Position numbers and translations under genes: made by a program. From positions 248,001 to 312,000 of the forward strand of contig NZ_JAUIRR010000002.1 in NCBI RefSeq assembly GCF_030577135.1: a stretch of DNA of 64,000 nucleotides, read 5' to 3'. The stretch's first letter is position 1; every line of letters begins with the position of its first letter. The stretch is from Sulfurimonas sp. hsl 1-7. GTDB lineage: Bacteria; Campylobacterota; Campylobacteria; Campylobacterales; Sulfurimonadaceae. The notes under the pieces were generated by a model. The model ran no database searches, had not been told where the DNA came from, and saw only the letters and a program-made list of their open reading frames with translations. This document shows positions 35,138 to 44,351 of the stretch, one piece after another.

Positions 35138-36694
35138 ATGAATAAAAATTTACAAACGGTACTCCACTATCACGAAACGACAAAACATAATCAACACAGA
35201 TATGCCCGATCTCTCGGATATATGGACTGGGCCTCGCAGCCAAACCCTTTTCGGGAATACAAAGGGACGAAAAAAATTCAACTCCCCTTGGCGCTTGAGC
35301 ATACTACGCCCCCTTACCATCTTTTATATACATCAGATGTTCCCCGGGCACCTTTGTGCAAAGAGTCAATCTCACAACTATTGCAATTTTCCATGGCAAT
35401 TGCAGCTTGGAAATCTGCCGGAGCAGAAAAATGGGCAGTACGTTGTAACGCTTCAAGCGGAAACTTACACCCGACAGAGTCTTACTTGATCTTACCGCCT
35501 GTTTTAACTGAGAAAGCAATTGTCTCCCACTATGCTCCAAAAGATCATCAGCTTGAAATCCTTAGTGAACTTGAGAGCTCTTTTTTTAACTCACTACCAG
35601 AAGGAAGCTTTATACTCGCACTCTCTAGTATCTCTTGGAGAGAGGTATGGAAGTACGGCGAGCGTGCCTTTCGTTATGTGCAGCTCGATGTCGGACATGC
35701 TTGGCAAAGCATAGTTGCCTCTGCGGCCATGCTTGGATGGAGTGTTCAAAAACTAGATGAGATTAGTGATGCTGATCTCTCAAAAATATTAGGTCTGAAT
35801 CAAAGTGAGCGTTTCTTTGAAATGGAACTGCCCGATATGTTTTTGCTGATTACACCAGAGAAAAACTCAACTGCTGTAAACCTAGATAAGCTCTATGAAG
35901 AACTTCCATTAAAATATGAGGGGATAGCAAATAAACTCAGCCCTACTATGCAAGAGTGGGAGATCATCCCTGCCATTGAAGAAGCTACACAAGCAACACC
36001 GCTAAAACAAGAAAGCGTTGCACACAGAACTCATCTCAAAGAGCCTACAAAAGAATCTAAAGAGGTAGTACTGCAAAGAAGAAGTATCCATGTTATGGAT
36101 AAAGAGCTCTCATGGATCTCAAAAGAGCAGTTTTTTACAATCATCAAAAGTGTAACGGGCTCTCTCGATGGTAGAAAAAATGCAGTCCATCCTGTGTTAA
36201 TGCTCCATCGTGTTAAAGATATGCAGCAAGGTCTCTATATATTGGTAAGAAACGAAGATGATCTCCAAACGCTAAAATCTTCAATGAAAGCGGAATTTCT
36301 TTGGAAAGAGACGGAGCTTGAAAATCTCTATCTACTCCAAGAGGGAGATTTTACCTTTGCGGCTAAAAATATCTCCTGTTCCCAAGATATTGCCAGTGAC
36401 GGTGCTTTTACACTAGGGATGCTGACACGTTTTTCAAGTGAACTGCAAAACTTTGGAGCGCATAGATATAAAGAGTTGTACTGGGAGTGTGGAGCGATTG
36501 GGCAACAGCTTTATCTTGAGGCCACATCTTTAAATCTCAGCGGAACCGGAATCGGATGTTTTTTAGATGATATGTTTCACTCTCTTATAGGATTGCAAGA
36601 TAACAGATTTCAGACATTCTACCATTTTACGGTCGGAAAAGGTTTTGTAGATAGTCGAATAATGTCACTTCCGGCATATGGAGAACGTAAATGA
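35138..36694 (+). CDS. SagB-type dehydrogenase (duplicated nitroreductase fold)
   Basis: A 518-residue protein with two nitroreductase-like halves. The first (about 60-265) has the FMN-binding region RCNASSGNLHPTESYLI, FRYVQLDVGHAWQSIVASA and AAMLGWSVQKL; the second (about 310-515) has RRSIHVMDKELSWISKEQFF and AIGQQLYLEATSLNLSGTGI, then GCFLDDMFH. SagB/ThcOx enzymes oxidise azoline rings in RiPP pathways, but no YcaO cyclodehydratase or leader peptide is here, so this is likely a free-standing flavin oxidoreductase of unknown substrate. A secreted 65-residue protein overlaps its end by 4 bases. Confidence 0.85.
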   Translation: MNKNLQTVLHYHETTKHNQHRYARSLGYMDWASQPNPFREYKGTKKIQLPLALEHTTPPYHLLYTSDVPRAPLCKESISQLLQFSMAIAAWKSAGAEKWAVRCNASSGNLHPTESYLILPPVLTEKAIVSHYAPKDHQLEILSELESSFFNSLPEGSFILALSSISWREVWKYGERAFRYVQLDVGHAWQSIVASAAMLGWSVQKLDEISDADLSKILGLNQSERFFEMELPDMFLLITPEKNSTAVNLDKLYEELPLKYEGIANKLSPTMQEWEIIPAIEEATQATPLKQESVAHRTHLKEPTKESKEVVLQRRSIHVMDKELSWISKEQFFTIIKSVTGSLDGRKNAVHPVLMLHRVKDMQQGLYILVRNEDDLQTLKSSMKAEFLWKETELENLYLLQEGDFTFAAKNISCSQDIASDGAFTLGMLTRFSSELQNFGAHRYKELYWECGAIGQQLYLEATSLNLSGTGIGCFLDDMFHSLIGLQDNRFQTFYHFTVGKGFVDSRIMSLPAYGERK

Positions 36695-36888
36695 GATTCA
36701 CGTTATTAGTCCTATTTTTAAGTTCATTTTGTTTTGCAGAATATGAAAAGGGAAAAATAGATATGCATGGAGGCAAAGAGGATTACTCTTATGAGAAAAA
36801 AGGGGTTGAAAATTCTAAAAAAAGTTTTATGATGCAAGGGATGTTTTTAGAACAAAACAGTTCTAAAAACAAACCCGCCAAAAAATAA
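36691..36888 (+). CDS. Small secreted protein, function unknown
   Basis: A 65-residue protein with a clean signal peptide (MRFTLLVLFLSSFCFA) and a short Lys/Glu/Ser-rich mature part. It overlaps the SagB-type gene (ATGA), which supports it being real and co-translated. It has no Cys or obvious Ser/Thr/Cys-rich core that would mark it as a RiPP precursor. It abuts the convergent tkt stop. Confidence 0.65.
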   Translation: MRFTLLVLFLSSFCFAEYEKGKIDMHGGKEDYSYEKKGVENSKKSFMMQGMFLEQNSSKNKPAKK

Positions 36889-38811
36889 TTATTTTATTTT
36901 TGCAATTACAGAATCAACTGAGAAACCGAATTTCTCGAAAAGTTGATCTGCAGGAGCTGAAGCACCGAAGCTGTCCATACCGATAACTTCATCAGCCAGA
37001 CGATACCACTCTAAACCGCGAGCTGCTTCAATCGCAACTTTTTTAGTTTCTGGAGCAATCACTTCATCGATGTAAGATTTTTCCTGTTCGATGAAAAGGT
37101 CATAACAAGGCACAGATACAACATTTACTTTCTCACCTTGCTCATTTAGTTTCGCTTTTACATCAAGAGCAAGTTGTACTTCACTACCTGAAGCCATTAA
37201 CGTAACAGTAGCATCTGCATCACTTGCAAGTAGATAACCACCACGTGACGCTTCACCCTTTACAGCTGCCGGAAGTACTGAAAGGTTTTGACGTGAACAT
37301 ACAAATGCCGAAGGAGATTTTGTCATCTCTAAAGCTTTTTTCCAAGCTTCAACATTCTCTGCACCGTCAGCCGGACGCCATACATAGAAGTTTGGTAATG
37401 AACGAAATTGTGAAAGGTGTTCGATCGGCTGGTGTGTCGGACCGTCTTCACCAACACCGATAGAGTCGTGTGTCCAGATAAAGAACTGCTGGATCCCACT
37501 AAGTGCCGCGATACGAGCCGATGGTTTTAGGTAATCCGAGAATACAAAGAATGTTGCACTAAACGGCATTAAAGGACCGTATAGTGCAATAGCGTTTGTG
37601 ATCGAAGCCATAGCGTGTTCACGAATACCGAAGTAGATGTTTCTTCCCTTTGGAAATACACCCATATCTTTAAGGTCTGTTTTGTTTGACGGGCTTAAGT
37701 CCGCACTACCGCCTAAGAAGCTTGGAATCGCTTTAGCGATAGCATTCATGATCTTACCGTTTGTGCTTCTAGTAGCATCTGCTTTATCAAATACTGGGTA
37801 CTCAATACGAGAAAAGTCAGGGTACTCTAACGATGAAAGCACTTCATTTTGCTCTAAAAGAGGCATTGTTTTTTGTCTGTGGATCCACTCGCGCTCTAGT
37901 AAGTCACCTTTTTCAATCGCACATCTGAATCTTGCCATTACATCTTCGTCAACAAAGAATTTTTTCTCAGGATCAAAACCTGCTTCTTTTTTTGCCTGGG
38001 CAATTACATCATCACCAAGTGGAGCACCGTGAGAGTGGTGGCTTCCCTCTAACTCACCCGCACCTTTAGCGATAGTTGTATTTGCAATGATGATAGCCGG
38101 TTTTGTTGAAGCTTTTGCAGCTGTGATCGCAATATCGATCGAGTCAAAGCTATGTCCATCACACTCTAAAACTTCCCAACCTTGAGATTCAAATCTTCCG
38201 CGGATATTTTCAGAGATACTTAGATCTGTACACCCTTCAATAGTGATGCAGTTAGAATCGTAAATAACGATTAGATTATCAAGCTTGTTATGTCCGGCAA
38301 TTGAACACGCTTCATAAGAGATACCCTCTTCTAAGTCACCGTCTCCACATAAACAATATACATTGTGATCAATTAAATCTGCCGTATCGCTGTTTACTTG
38401 TGCAGCCATAAACTTACTAGCCATTGAGAAACCAACAGCATTTGCAATACCCTGGCCAAGTGGACCTGTTGTGATCTCAATACCTGCCGTGTGACCATAT
38501 TCAGGGTGACCTGGAGTTTTAGAATCTAACTGACGGAAGTTTTTAAGATCTTCAATCTCTAAACCGTATCCCCAAAGGTAATAAAGTGAATAGATAAGAC
38601 CAGTAGCGTGTCCACCTGAGAATACTAATCTATCACGGTTTAACCAAGATGGATTTTTTGGATTGTGATTTAAGTGTTCACTTAATACTACAGCAACATC
38701 TGCAAGTCCCATAGGTGCACCCGGGTGACCTGAGTTTGCAGCTTGTACCATATCTGCCGCTAAAAATCTTATAGAGTCCGCCATCTTTTTGCGCATTACA
38801 TTATCGCTCAT
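36889..38811 (-). CDS. tkt: Transketolase
   Basis: A 640-residue thiamine diphosphate enzyme moving two-carbon units between sugar phosphates in the non-oxidative pentose phosphate pathway or Calvin cycle. TPP/metal motif CLCGDGDLEEGISYEACS and IYDSNCITIEG; substrate and cofactor residues in NSGHPGAPMGLAD, FGIREHAMASITNAIALYG, EDGPTHQPIEHL and CSRQNLSVLP. Full length. The polyprenyl synthase gene lies 12 bases upstream on the same strand, so both may share a transcript. Confidence 0.97.
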   Translation of the reverse strand: MSDNVMRKKMADSIRFLAADMVQAANSGHPGAPMGLADVAVVLSEHLNHNPKNPSWLNRDRLVFSGGHATGLIYSLYYLWGYGLEIEDLKNFRQLDSKTPGHPEYGHTAGIEITTGPLGQGIANAVGFSMASKFMAAQVNSDTADLIDHNVYCLCGDGDLEEGISYEACSIAGHNKLDNLIVIYDSNCITIEGCTDLSISENIRGRFESQGWEVLECDGHSFDSIDIAITAAKASTKPAIIIANTTIAKGAGELEGSHHSHGAPLGDDVIAQAKKEAGFDPEKKFFVDEDVMARFRCAIEKGDLLEREWIHRQKTMPLLEQNEVLSSLEYPDFSRIEYPVFDKADATRSTNGKIMNAIAKAIPSFLGGSADLSPSNKTDLKDMGVFPKGRNIYFGIREHAMASITNAIALYGPLMPFSATFFVFSDYLKPSARIAALSGIQQFFIWTHDSIGVGEDGPTHQPIEHLSQFRSLPNFYVWRPADGAENVEAWKKALEMTKSPSAFVCSRQNLSVLPAAVKGEASRGGYLLASDADATVTLMASGSEVQLALDVKAKLNEQGEKVNVVSVPCYDLFIEQEKSYIDEVIAPETKKVAIEAARGLEWYRLADEVIGMDSFGASAPADQLFEKFGFSVDSVIAKIK

Positions 38812-38823
38812 CTTTATTCCTTG

Positions 38824-39669
38824 TTATTTGTGTCTGTTTATGTATTTAGTAAGTATTGGTGACAATTCACTTTGTAAACTCTCATCAAAACTTTGCATCT
38901 CTAGAGTTAATGATTCAGCCAAAACATTAGCCTCTTTCATCGCCTCATCTAATCCCAAAATAGTTACAAAACTATTTTTATCTTCATCGTTATTTGTTAG
39001 CTTACCTGCTTCTTCACTACTTTGTGTCACATCTAAGATATCATCTTGGATCTGAAATAGAAGTCCTAGTTTAATACCAAACTCGTAAAGTTTTTCAGAA
39101 AGTTCTTCATCTCCACAAATAATAGCACCCATTTTCATTGAAGCTGCTATTAGTTTTGCTGTTTTATTTGTGTGAAGTGTTTTAATATCTTCAATCTCTA
39201 AAGGTTTGTTTTCAAAATAACAATCTATCGCTTGTCCTAAAACCATACCGTTAAGACCGCCGTTACTTGAAAGCTCACGAATTAGTTTTACTTTCATTGC
39301 ATCGCTAAAAGGTGCATTGCTAAGTACTTCAAATGAGTAAGTATTGAGTGCATCCCCGACTAAAATAGCAGTCACTTCATCATAAACCATATGCAGTGTC
39401 GGCTTTCCGCGACGAAGCGGTGAGTCATCCATAGCCGGTAAATCATCATGGATAAGCGAGTACGTATGCAGTAATTCGATCGCATATGCAGCGTGTCTCG
39501 CACTCTCTAACATTAGCGGATTTAAAGCTTTTACAACACCAAGCAAAAGTGCCGGACGAAAACGCTTTCCACCAGCTTTTAACATCTCTTGTAAAGCATC
39601 CTCATATACGGGATGGATCGATGCTGATGTCGGTAAATTGTCTAGTAAAAAAGCTTCAAATTTTTGCAT
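38824..39669 (-). CDS. ispA: Short-chain polyprenyl diphosphate synthase (farnesyl/geranyl type)
   Basis: A 281-residue trans-isoprenyl synthase condensing IPP with allylic diphosphates. First Asp-rich motif is HDDLPAMDDSPLRRGKPT, with two residues between aspartate pairs as in bacterial FPP synthases; second is FQIQDDILDVT. GGKRFRPAL and LVGDALNTYSFEVL are also typical. It sits just upstream of tkt, a pairing also seen for isoprenoid/DXP genes. FPP versus GGPP product is inferred from the motif. Confidence 0.9.
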   Translation of the reverse strand: MQKFEAFLLDNLPTSASIHPVYEDALQEMLKAGGKRFRPALLLGVVKALNPLMLESARHAAYAIELLHTYSLIHDDLPAMDDSPLRRGKPTLHMVYDEVTAILVGDALNTYSFEVLSNAPFSDAMKVKLIRELSSNGGLNGMVLGQAIDCYFENKPLEIEDIKTLHTNKTAKLIAASMKMGAIICGDEELSEKLYEFGIKLGLLFQIQDDILDVTQSSEEAGKLTNNDEDKNSFVTILGLDEAMKEANVLAESLTLEMQSFDESLQSELSPILTKYINRHK

Positions 39670-39688
39670 ATGAAATTATATAGTTACG

Positions 39689-40672
39689 CTACTTAATATT
39701 TACAAAAAATTGGAAATTATTTCTCTCAAAAAGTAAAGAAGAGAAATCTTTAAAATTTTCTATATACTCTCTAAGTTCATCTTGGTTTTTTACTCTTACG
39801 CCATTTACCTGAACAAGACGATCACCAAGCTTCATTCCGTAATCTTTAAAATACTGGTTCAAACCTACGATGTAAAGTTTCTTATTAAAAAATATTCCGC
39901 GGAACTCCAGGAAGGTATCACTTATCTCTCCACCGCCTGTTCTTTTATTTGCTACAACATTAAAGGTATAAACTTTCCCATCTCTTTTGATCTTGATCGT
40001 ATGTTTAGAGCCAACCTTACTAAAAAGTATTTGTCTCATTAAATGTGCCGATGAGTAAACTTTTTTGCCATCAAATGCCAAAATACAATCTCCACGTTTA
40101 AGTGGATTGTTTTTCAGATAAGGGTTACTCGCAATAACTTTTATGCATTTCCCCGCATCTTGAACACGTATACCAATATCTCCATAGTCGGCTGATTTAG
40201 CATTAATAAATCTATTTAGATAGTACTTATCTATAAAACCATTAGGTGTGAGTATTCCCTCTAACGCACAACATGAACTTGTGATAAGTGCAGGGGTTTT
40301 TATCTTTGCACTGTAAGTTCCTAAAGTATTAAGTCCAACTTGTTCTTTAAGAACTTTTCCCTCTTTAAAAGTTTTATCTGTCACGACTGCACTGCCGAGC
40401 TGCAATCGCATATTGATATCAAAAGGGTATTTGAAATGTTTTTTGTCTTTAATAATATAGAGGTTTAAAAAAGGATCGTGTTTTAAAATTTTAGCATTAG
40501 GAATTTTTTTGGAATATACAAGTCGTTTATCACCCTTGATCGGGATAGAAAGAGAATCGTTTTGGATTGTTTTTGAATCTTTTGTTTTTGCTACGCAGGA
40601 GAAGTAGCCGTTTTTACAAGCGTAAAGGTTTAATAAAAGAAGGTTTAGTAAAAGAAATAGGCGAAAAAGCAC
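39689..40672 (-). CDS. PDZ-domain envelope protein
   Basis: A 327-residue protein with an N-terminal hydrophobic segment (MLFRLFLLLNLLLLNLYA) and two PDZ-like regions: about 165-255 (VIASNPYLKNNPLKRGDCIL, GSKHTIKIKRDGKVY) and about 265-327 (YFKDYGMKLGDRLVQVNGV). Several Cys (ACKNGYFSCV, SSCCALEG) suggest periplasmic disulfides. No protease domain is present, so it may be a scaffold or periplasmic sensor. It abuts ybaB with no gap, giving a ybaB-PDZ pair. Confidence 0.75.
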   Translation of the reverse strand: MLFRLFLLLNLLLLNLYACKNGYFSCVAKTKDSKTIQNDSLSIPIKGDKRLVYSKKIPNAKILKHDPFLNLYIIKDKKHFKYPFDINMRLQLGSAVVTDKTFKEGKVLKEQVGLNTLGTYSAKIKTPALITSSCCALEGILTPNGFIDKYYLNRFINAKSADYGDIGIRVQDAGKCIKVIASNPYLKNNPLKRGDCILAFDGKKVYSSAHLMRQILFSKVGSKHTIKIKRDGKVYTFNVVANKRTGGGEISDTFLEFRGIFFNKKLYIVGLNQYFKDYGMKLGDRLVQVNGVRVKNQDELREYIENFKDFSSLLFERNNFQFFVNIK

Positions 40673-40984
40673 CTATTTACTCCCACCAAACGGATTCATT
40701 CCACCCAACATGCCCATAGCACTTTGTTGTTGGTTTTGTTGAACCATCTTATTGGCATCATTGATAGCCCCAATAAGAAGAATTTGTAAAGAGTCTTTAT
40801 CGCTTAATAGTTCATCATCGATGTTTAAGTCTATCACTTCTCCGTTGCCGTTAAGAGTAAGTTCTACCATACCCCCGCCAGATTTTACAGAGAAAGTTTT
40901 TTTTGCCAGTTCATCTTTAAGGTTTTGTGCTTGTTGCTCAAACCCTTTTAACATTTCACTTAAATCACCCATATTGCCGAACAT
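40673..40984 (-). CDS. YbaB/EbfC nucleoid-associated protein
   Basis: A 103-residue DNA-binding protein. It has the YbaB core (LKDELAKKTFSVKSGGGMVE, LTLNGNGEVIDLNIDDELL) and a short Gln/Gly/Met-rich tail. Forms clamp-like dimers on DNA. It overlaps panD by one base (ATG/TAA), and continues directly to the PDZ gene, so panD-ybaB-PDZ is one transcription unit. Confidence 0.9.
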   Translation of the reverse strand: MFGNMGDLSEMLKGFEQQAQNLKDELAKKTFSVKSGGGMVELTLNGNGEVIDLNIDDELLSDKDSLQILLIGAINDANKMVQQNQQQSAMGMLGGMNPFGGSK

Positions 40985-41349
40985 TATATACTCTCTACAA
41001 CTTCGTCGATATTATTTTCATCATTGAGTAAAACTACTCTTGGCTTATAAGTTTCAAGCTCTTTTTCATCATAAGTAGCATAAGCAACGATGATCACTTT
41101 ATCACCCTTATGCACTTTTCTTGCAGCTGCACCATTTAAACAGATGTCACGTTTTCCGCGCTCACCTAAAATGATGTACGTTGAAAATCTCTCACCGTTG
41201 TTGATGTTTAAGATTTCAACTTTTTGTCCAACTCTCATCTTTGAAGCTTCTAAAAGCTCCTCATCGATCGTAATTGAACCTACATAGTTTAAGTTCGCAT
41301 CTGTAACAGTAGCACGATGAATTTTGCTGTAAAGCATTTCAATTTGCAT
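40984..41349 (-). CDS. panD: Aspartate 1-decarboxylase
   Basis: A 121-residue pyruvoyl enzyme making beta-alanine for pantothenate. Self-cleavage occurs at G-S in [16 protein letters not shown] (about residues 24-25), and [10 protein letters not shown] and [16 protein letters not shown] are conserved. It feeds PanC, encoded about 36 kb away. It follows the 2Fe-2S gene by 4 bases. Confidence 0.96.
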   Translation of the reverse strand: MQIEMLYSKIHRATVTDANLNYVGSITIDEELLEASKMRVGQKVEILNINNGERFSTYIILGERGKRDICLNGAAARKVHKGDKVIIVAYATYDEKELETYKPRVVLLNDENNIDEVVESI

Positions 41350-41353
41350 CTAT

Positions 41354-41728
41354 TTACATTCCCATTTGTTTTTTCATGTCTGCAGGAGAGATTGGCTCAT
41401 CCCACATCTCTTTATCGATTACATACTCTTCAACAACGTTGCCGCCTAAGATATGCTCTTCAATAATTCTATCAATTTTTTCTTTAGTTAATCCTGCATA
41501 CATTGTATGACCCGGCTCTACTAACATAACAGGACCCATTTGACATCTGTTCATACAAGATGTTCTGATTGGTTGAACTGTACCCATTACACCCTGTTTC
41601 ATTAAACTTTGTGCAAGATACTGGAAAAGGTCTTGAGTTTGTGGTGTTACACATGATGGCTTTGGCATACCTGGAGGAGCTGACTGCTCACATTTGAAGA
41701 TATAAAAAGCTGGTTGAGGGATACCCAT
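41354..41728 (-). CDS. Thioredoxin-like [2Fe-2S] ferredoxin
   Basis: A 124-residue protein with the four cysteines of the thioredoxin-fold ferredoxin family: FKCEQSAPPG, KPSCVTP, and CMNRCQMGPV. It probably carries one [2Fe-2S] cluster and moves electrons in the cytosol. The start MGIPQPAFYIF has AAGGA upstream; a longer in-frame version beginning 39 codons earlier lacks family resemblance and a ribosome site. First gene of the run ending in panD. Confidence 0.87.
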   Translation of the reverse strand: MGIPQPAFYIFKCEQSAPPGMPKPSCVTPQTQDLFQYLAQSLMKQGVMGTVQPIRTSCMNRCQMGPVMLVEPGHTMYAGLTKEKIDRIIEEHILGGNVVEEYVIDKEMWDEPISPADMKKQMGM

Positions 41729-41857
41729 AAAGTCATTCCTTAATTTTTTTTTGAAATTATAGCAAAATTCTTGGAGCTTTATTCTAAGAGGCATAAATAA
41801 ATTTGCTTTTTTAAGCTTGTTTGTAAGTTTTTGGATATAATTCACTAGAATTTAACT

Positions 41858-42421
41858 ATGCAGGAAAGATTAAAATTGAAAAAACTTTTACTATTTTTTA
41901 CCCTACTTTCTACACTTTACGGTGAGGCAAAAATTTATGTAGGTGCAAATGTCGCTTACCAATATGAAATTTTTACAACTACTAAGAAAAAAGCTTTTAA
42001 CACTACACAAAACGTCAACTTAAAAATCGGTTACGGAGATATCAATGCATATGCAGTAGAGTTCTCGGTTGATTATGCTAAAAATGATTCCAATATTGTT
42101 TCTCCAAATGACGGTGATAAATACGGCTTTAATGTTGAACTTTTAAAAGCATTTAATTTTGATCTTTTTTTCAACCCTTTTGTTAAAGTGGGAATTGGTG
42201 CCGGTTCAATGGACGTAGAAAGAAGCTTGCAAACAAGCGTTACATACGGTTCTTTTAACTTCGGCGGAGGGGTGTTTATCCCAATAAACGAACACGTTGA
42301 CATAGAGATTGGTTATCTTTATAAAACAATTACATATGAGAAGTTCAATCTTTTAGATGAGTTGCAAGATATAAGCTCAGATCAACAAAACAGCTATCTT
42401 GGCGTTAACTTTAGATTTTAG
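41858..42421 (+). CDS. Outer-membrane beta-barrel protein
   Basis: A 187-residue protein with a signal peptide and alternating polar/hydrophobic strands rich in aromatic residues (KIYVGANVAYQYEIFT, IEIGYLYKTITYEKF) and a C-terminal Phe (YLGVNFRF), the BAM recognition signature. An eight-strand OmpA/OmpW-like barrel is likely; its role is unknown. An alternative TTG start at 41876 (MKKLLLFFTLLSTLYG) has a better signal peptide and AGGA upstream. A TATAAT box is at 41836-41841. Followed by a lipoprotein gene. Confidence 0.78.
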   Translation: MQERLKLKKLLLFFTLLSTLYGEAKIYVGANVAYQYEIFTTTKKKAFNTTQNVNLKIGYGDINAYAVEFSVDYAKNDSNIVSPNDGDKYGFNVELLKAFNFDLFFNPFVKVGIGAGSMDVERSLQTSVTYGSFNFGGGVFIPINEHVDIEIGYLYKTITYEKFNLLDELQDISSDQQNSYLGVNFRF

Positions 42422-42432
42422 GAAATACAGGT

Positions 42433-43050
42433 ATGAAAAAAACTTTATATAGCTCTTTACTGCTTTCTCTTCTTTTTTTAGGTTGTAAAGAGACAACAAC
42501 AGCGCCGGTAATTACAGATATCGACTCTATTAGTATCGATACCGGCATTTCACAAATATATTCTGCCAATCAGGCTGTCACACTTTCTGCTACAGTACTG
42601 CATACGGATGGTTCAAGCGGTGATGCAACTGATACAGTCACTTGGAGCAGTTCTGATTCCTCAATTATTGTAGCAAGCGGAAATTCTATTAGCGGTGGAT
42701 ATAAAAACGGCGGTGATGTAAATATTACTATCTCATACAGAGACTTTGAAGACACGCTCACTGTAAACTCCGTAAAACTTGTTGATTTTAATATTTCAGA
42801 AAAAAATGGTGCAGATGTTAACACTACCGGTAGTTATGATTTTCAAGCAAATGCAACTTATGAAGACAACACTACGGGAATCGTTTACAACAATATAGTT
42901 TGGGATATGAATAACAGTGCTACTTATGAAACAGCTAACGGGGTTACAAAAATAACTTTAATAGCCGGAACGACGGAAATTAATGCAACAGTATTTCCTG
43001 ATGACAACGAAACAAATATTACAAAAAGTTTAATTTATACTATCAACTAA
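42433..43050 (+). CDS. Lipoprotein with Ig-like (Big-type) repeats
   Basis: A 205-residue protein with lipobox LFLGC (Cys18). The mature part holds two bacterial Ig-like modules: one from about residue 33 (SISIDTGISQIYSANQAVTL, then TVTWSSSDSSII) and a second from about 115 (NISEKNGADVNTTGSYDFQA, then NNIVWDMNNSATYET). Such proteins are usually surface or adhesion components. It is 11 bases after the barrel gene, so they are likely co-expressed. Confidence 0.78.
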   Translation: MKKTLYSSLLLSLLFLGCKETTTAPVITDIDSISIDTGISQIYSANQAVTLSATVLHTDGSSGDATDTVTWSSSDSSIIVASGNSISGGYKNGGDVNITISYRDFEDTLTVNSVKLVDFNISEKNGADVNTTGSYDFQANATYEDNTTGIVYNNIVWDMNNSATYETANGVTKITLIAGTTEINATVFPDDNETNITKSLIYTIN

Positions 43051-43080
43051 GAGAGTCTTTAAATATTTAAAAGCTCTCTT
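43049..43080. terminator. Shared hairpin between convergent lipoprotein and murE genes
   Basis: AAGAGAG (43049-43055) and CTCTCTT (43074-43080) enclose a TTTAAATATTTAAA self-complementary core, nearly continuous. It covers both stop codons, in a gap of 8 bases, and could end transcription in both directions. Confidence 0.55.
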
Positions 43081-44351
43081 ACCACTTCTCTATCATCAAA
43101 CGGTAGTTTTTGATCATAGATGATCTGATAGTTCTCATCACCTTTTCCGAGAATTACTACAACTTCATCTTCCTCTTGCATATCTAAAGCCATCTCAATC
43201 GCTTTTTTACGGTTTAATTCAACTGTTACGTTTGATCTGTCTTCTATGCCCGAGAGAATATCTTCAACAATAGCTTCAGGTTCTTCAAAACGGGGATTGT
43301 CGGTTGTAACGATAATCTTCTTCGCAAGGTTAGATGCTACACGACCCATAAGCGGTCTTTTACTTCTGTCACGATCTCCGCCCGCTCCAAATACTACAAT
43401 AAGCTCTTTCTCTTTGAGAGCATTAAGCACTTGTGCCATACCATCCGGAGTATGAGCAAAATCCACGATTACGTTAGGGAGTTCACACACCTGTTCCATT
43501 CTACCGCTCACACCAGCAAAATTGTCCACCACATCTGCAATCTCTTCAAGTTTTTTACCCGTTAAAAGATGCGCTGCCGAGATAGCTGCCATAAGATTAT
43601 ATAGATTGAAAAATCCATGTAACGATGCAGTAAAAGGGACAATCTCTTGAAAGTGTTGGATAATACCGCTGCTGCCTTCATTTAAAGAGTATGCCATCAG
43701 TTTATAAGTAGCCGGGTTTTCTATCCCGTAGGTATAGGCATTTCTAAAATTGAATTTTGCTTTCTCTTCATCTTTGTTTATTAGCTTTTTACCCTCATCT
43801 TGGAAAAAGCTGTTTTTTACATGGATATACTCTTCTAGCGTCTTATGGTAATCAAGATGATCTTGCGTGATATTTGTAAGGATTTTCAACTCAAAATTAA
43901 GCCCCTCTATACGCTTTTGAACAATTGCGTGAGAGCTTACTTCCATAATAAAAAAATCACATCCCATTTCACGTGCTTGATAAATATGTTTATAAGTATT
44001 TAATACCGAAGGTGTAGTAAGTGTTTTTCCTTCAATCACTTCATCGTTTATAAATAATCCACGTGTTCCCTGCATTGCGACTTTGTAGCCTAAATCAAGT
44101 AAAAAAGAGTATAAAGCACTTGCCGTTGTAGTTTTACCGTTTGTCCCCGTGATACCGATAATCTTAATATCATTCACACCGAAAACATCTGCTATATCTT
44201 CAACTTTGATGATTGAGTGAGCACCGTTATCTTTGGCACTTTGAAGATATTTTTCATTTTGTGTCGTTAAAACAAAAGCCGTCTCAGAATCACACTCTTG
44301 AGAATTTTCAGTTACATATTTATATTCGTGGTCTGGTAAAGCTATTTTCAA
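43059..44351 (-). CDS. murE: UDP-N-acetylmuramyl-tripeptide synthetase (MurE)
   Basis: A 430-residue Mur ligase adding the third stem residue to UDP-MurNAc-L-Ala-D-Glu. P-loop GITGTNGKTTTASALY, the carbamyl-lysine region and the C-terminal VTTDNPRFEEP, whose DNPR motif binds meso-diaminopimelate. So cell-wall peptidoglycan is DAP-type as expected for a Gram-negative bacterium. It overlaps the next upstream gene by 4 bases. Confidence 0.96.
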   Translation of the reverse strand: MKIALPDHEYKYVTENSQECDSETAFVLTTQNEKYLQSAKDNGAHSIIKVEDIADVFGVNDIKIIGITGTNGKTTTASALYSFLLDLGYKVAMQGTRGLFINDEVIEGKTLTTPSVLNTYKHIYQAREMGCDFFIMEVSSHAIVQKRIEGLNFELKILTNITQDHLDYHKTLEEYIHVKNSFFQDEGKKLINKDEEKAKFNFRNAYTYGIENPATYKLMAYSLNEGSSGIIQHFQEIVPFTASLHGFFNLYNLMAAISAAHLLTGKKLEEIADVVDNFAGVSGRMEQVCELPNVIVDFAHTPDGMAQVLNALKEKELIVVFGAGGDRDRSKRPLMGRVASNLAKKIIVTTDNPRFEEPEAIVEDILSGIEDRSNVTVELNRKKAIEMALDMQEEDEVVVILGKGDENYQIIYDQKLPFDDREVVRELLNI

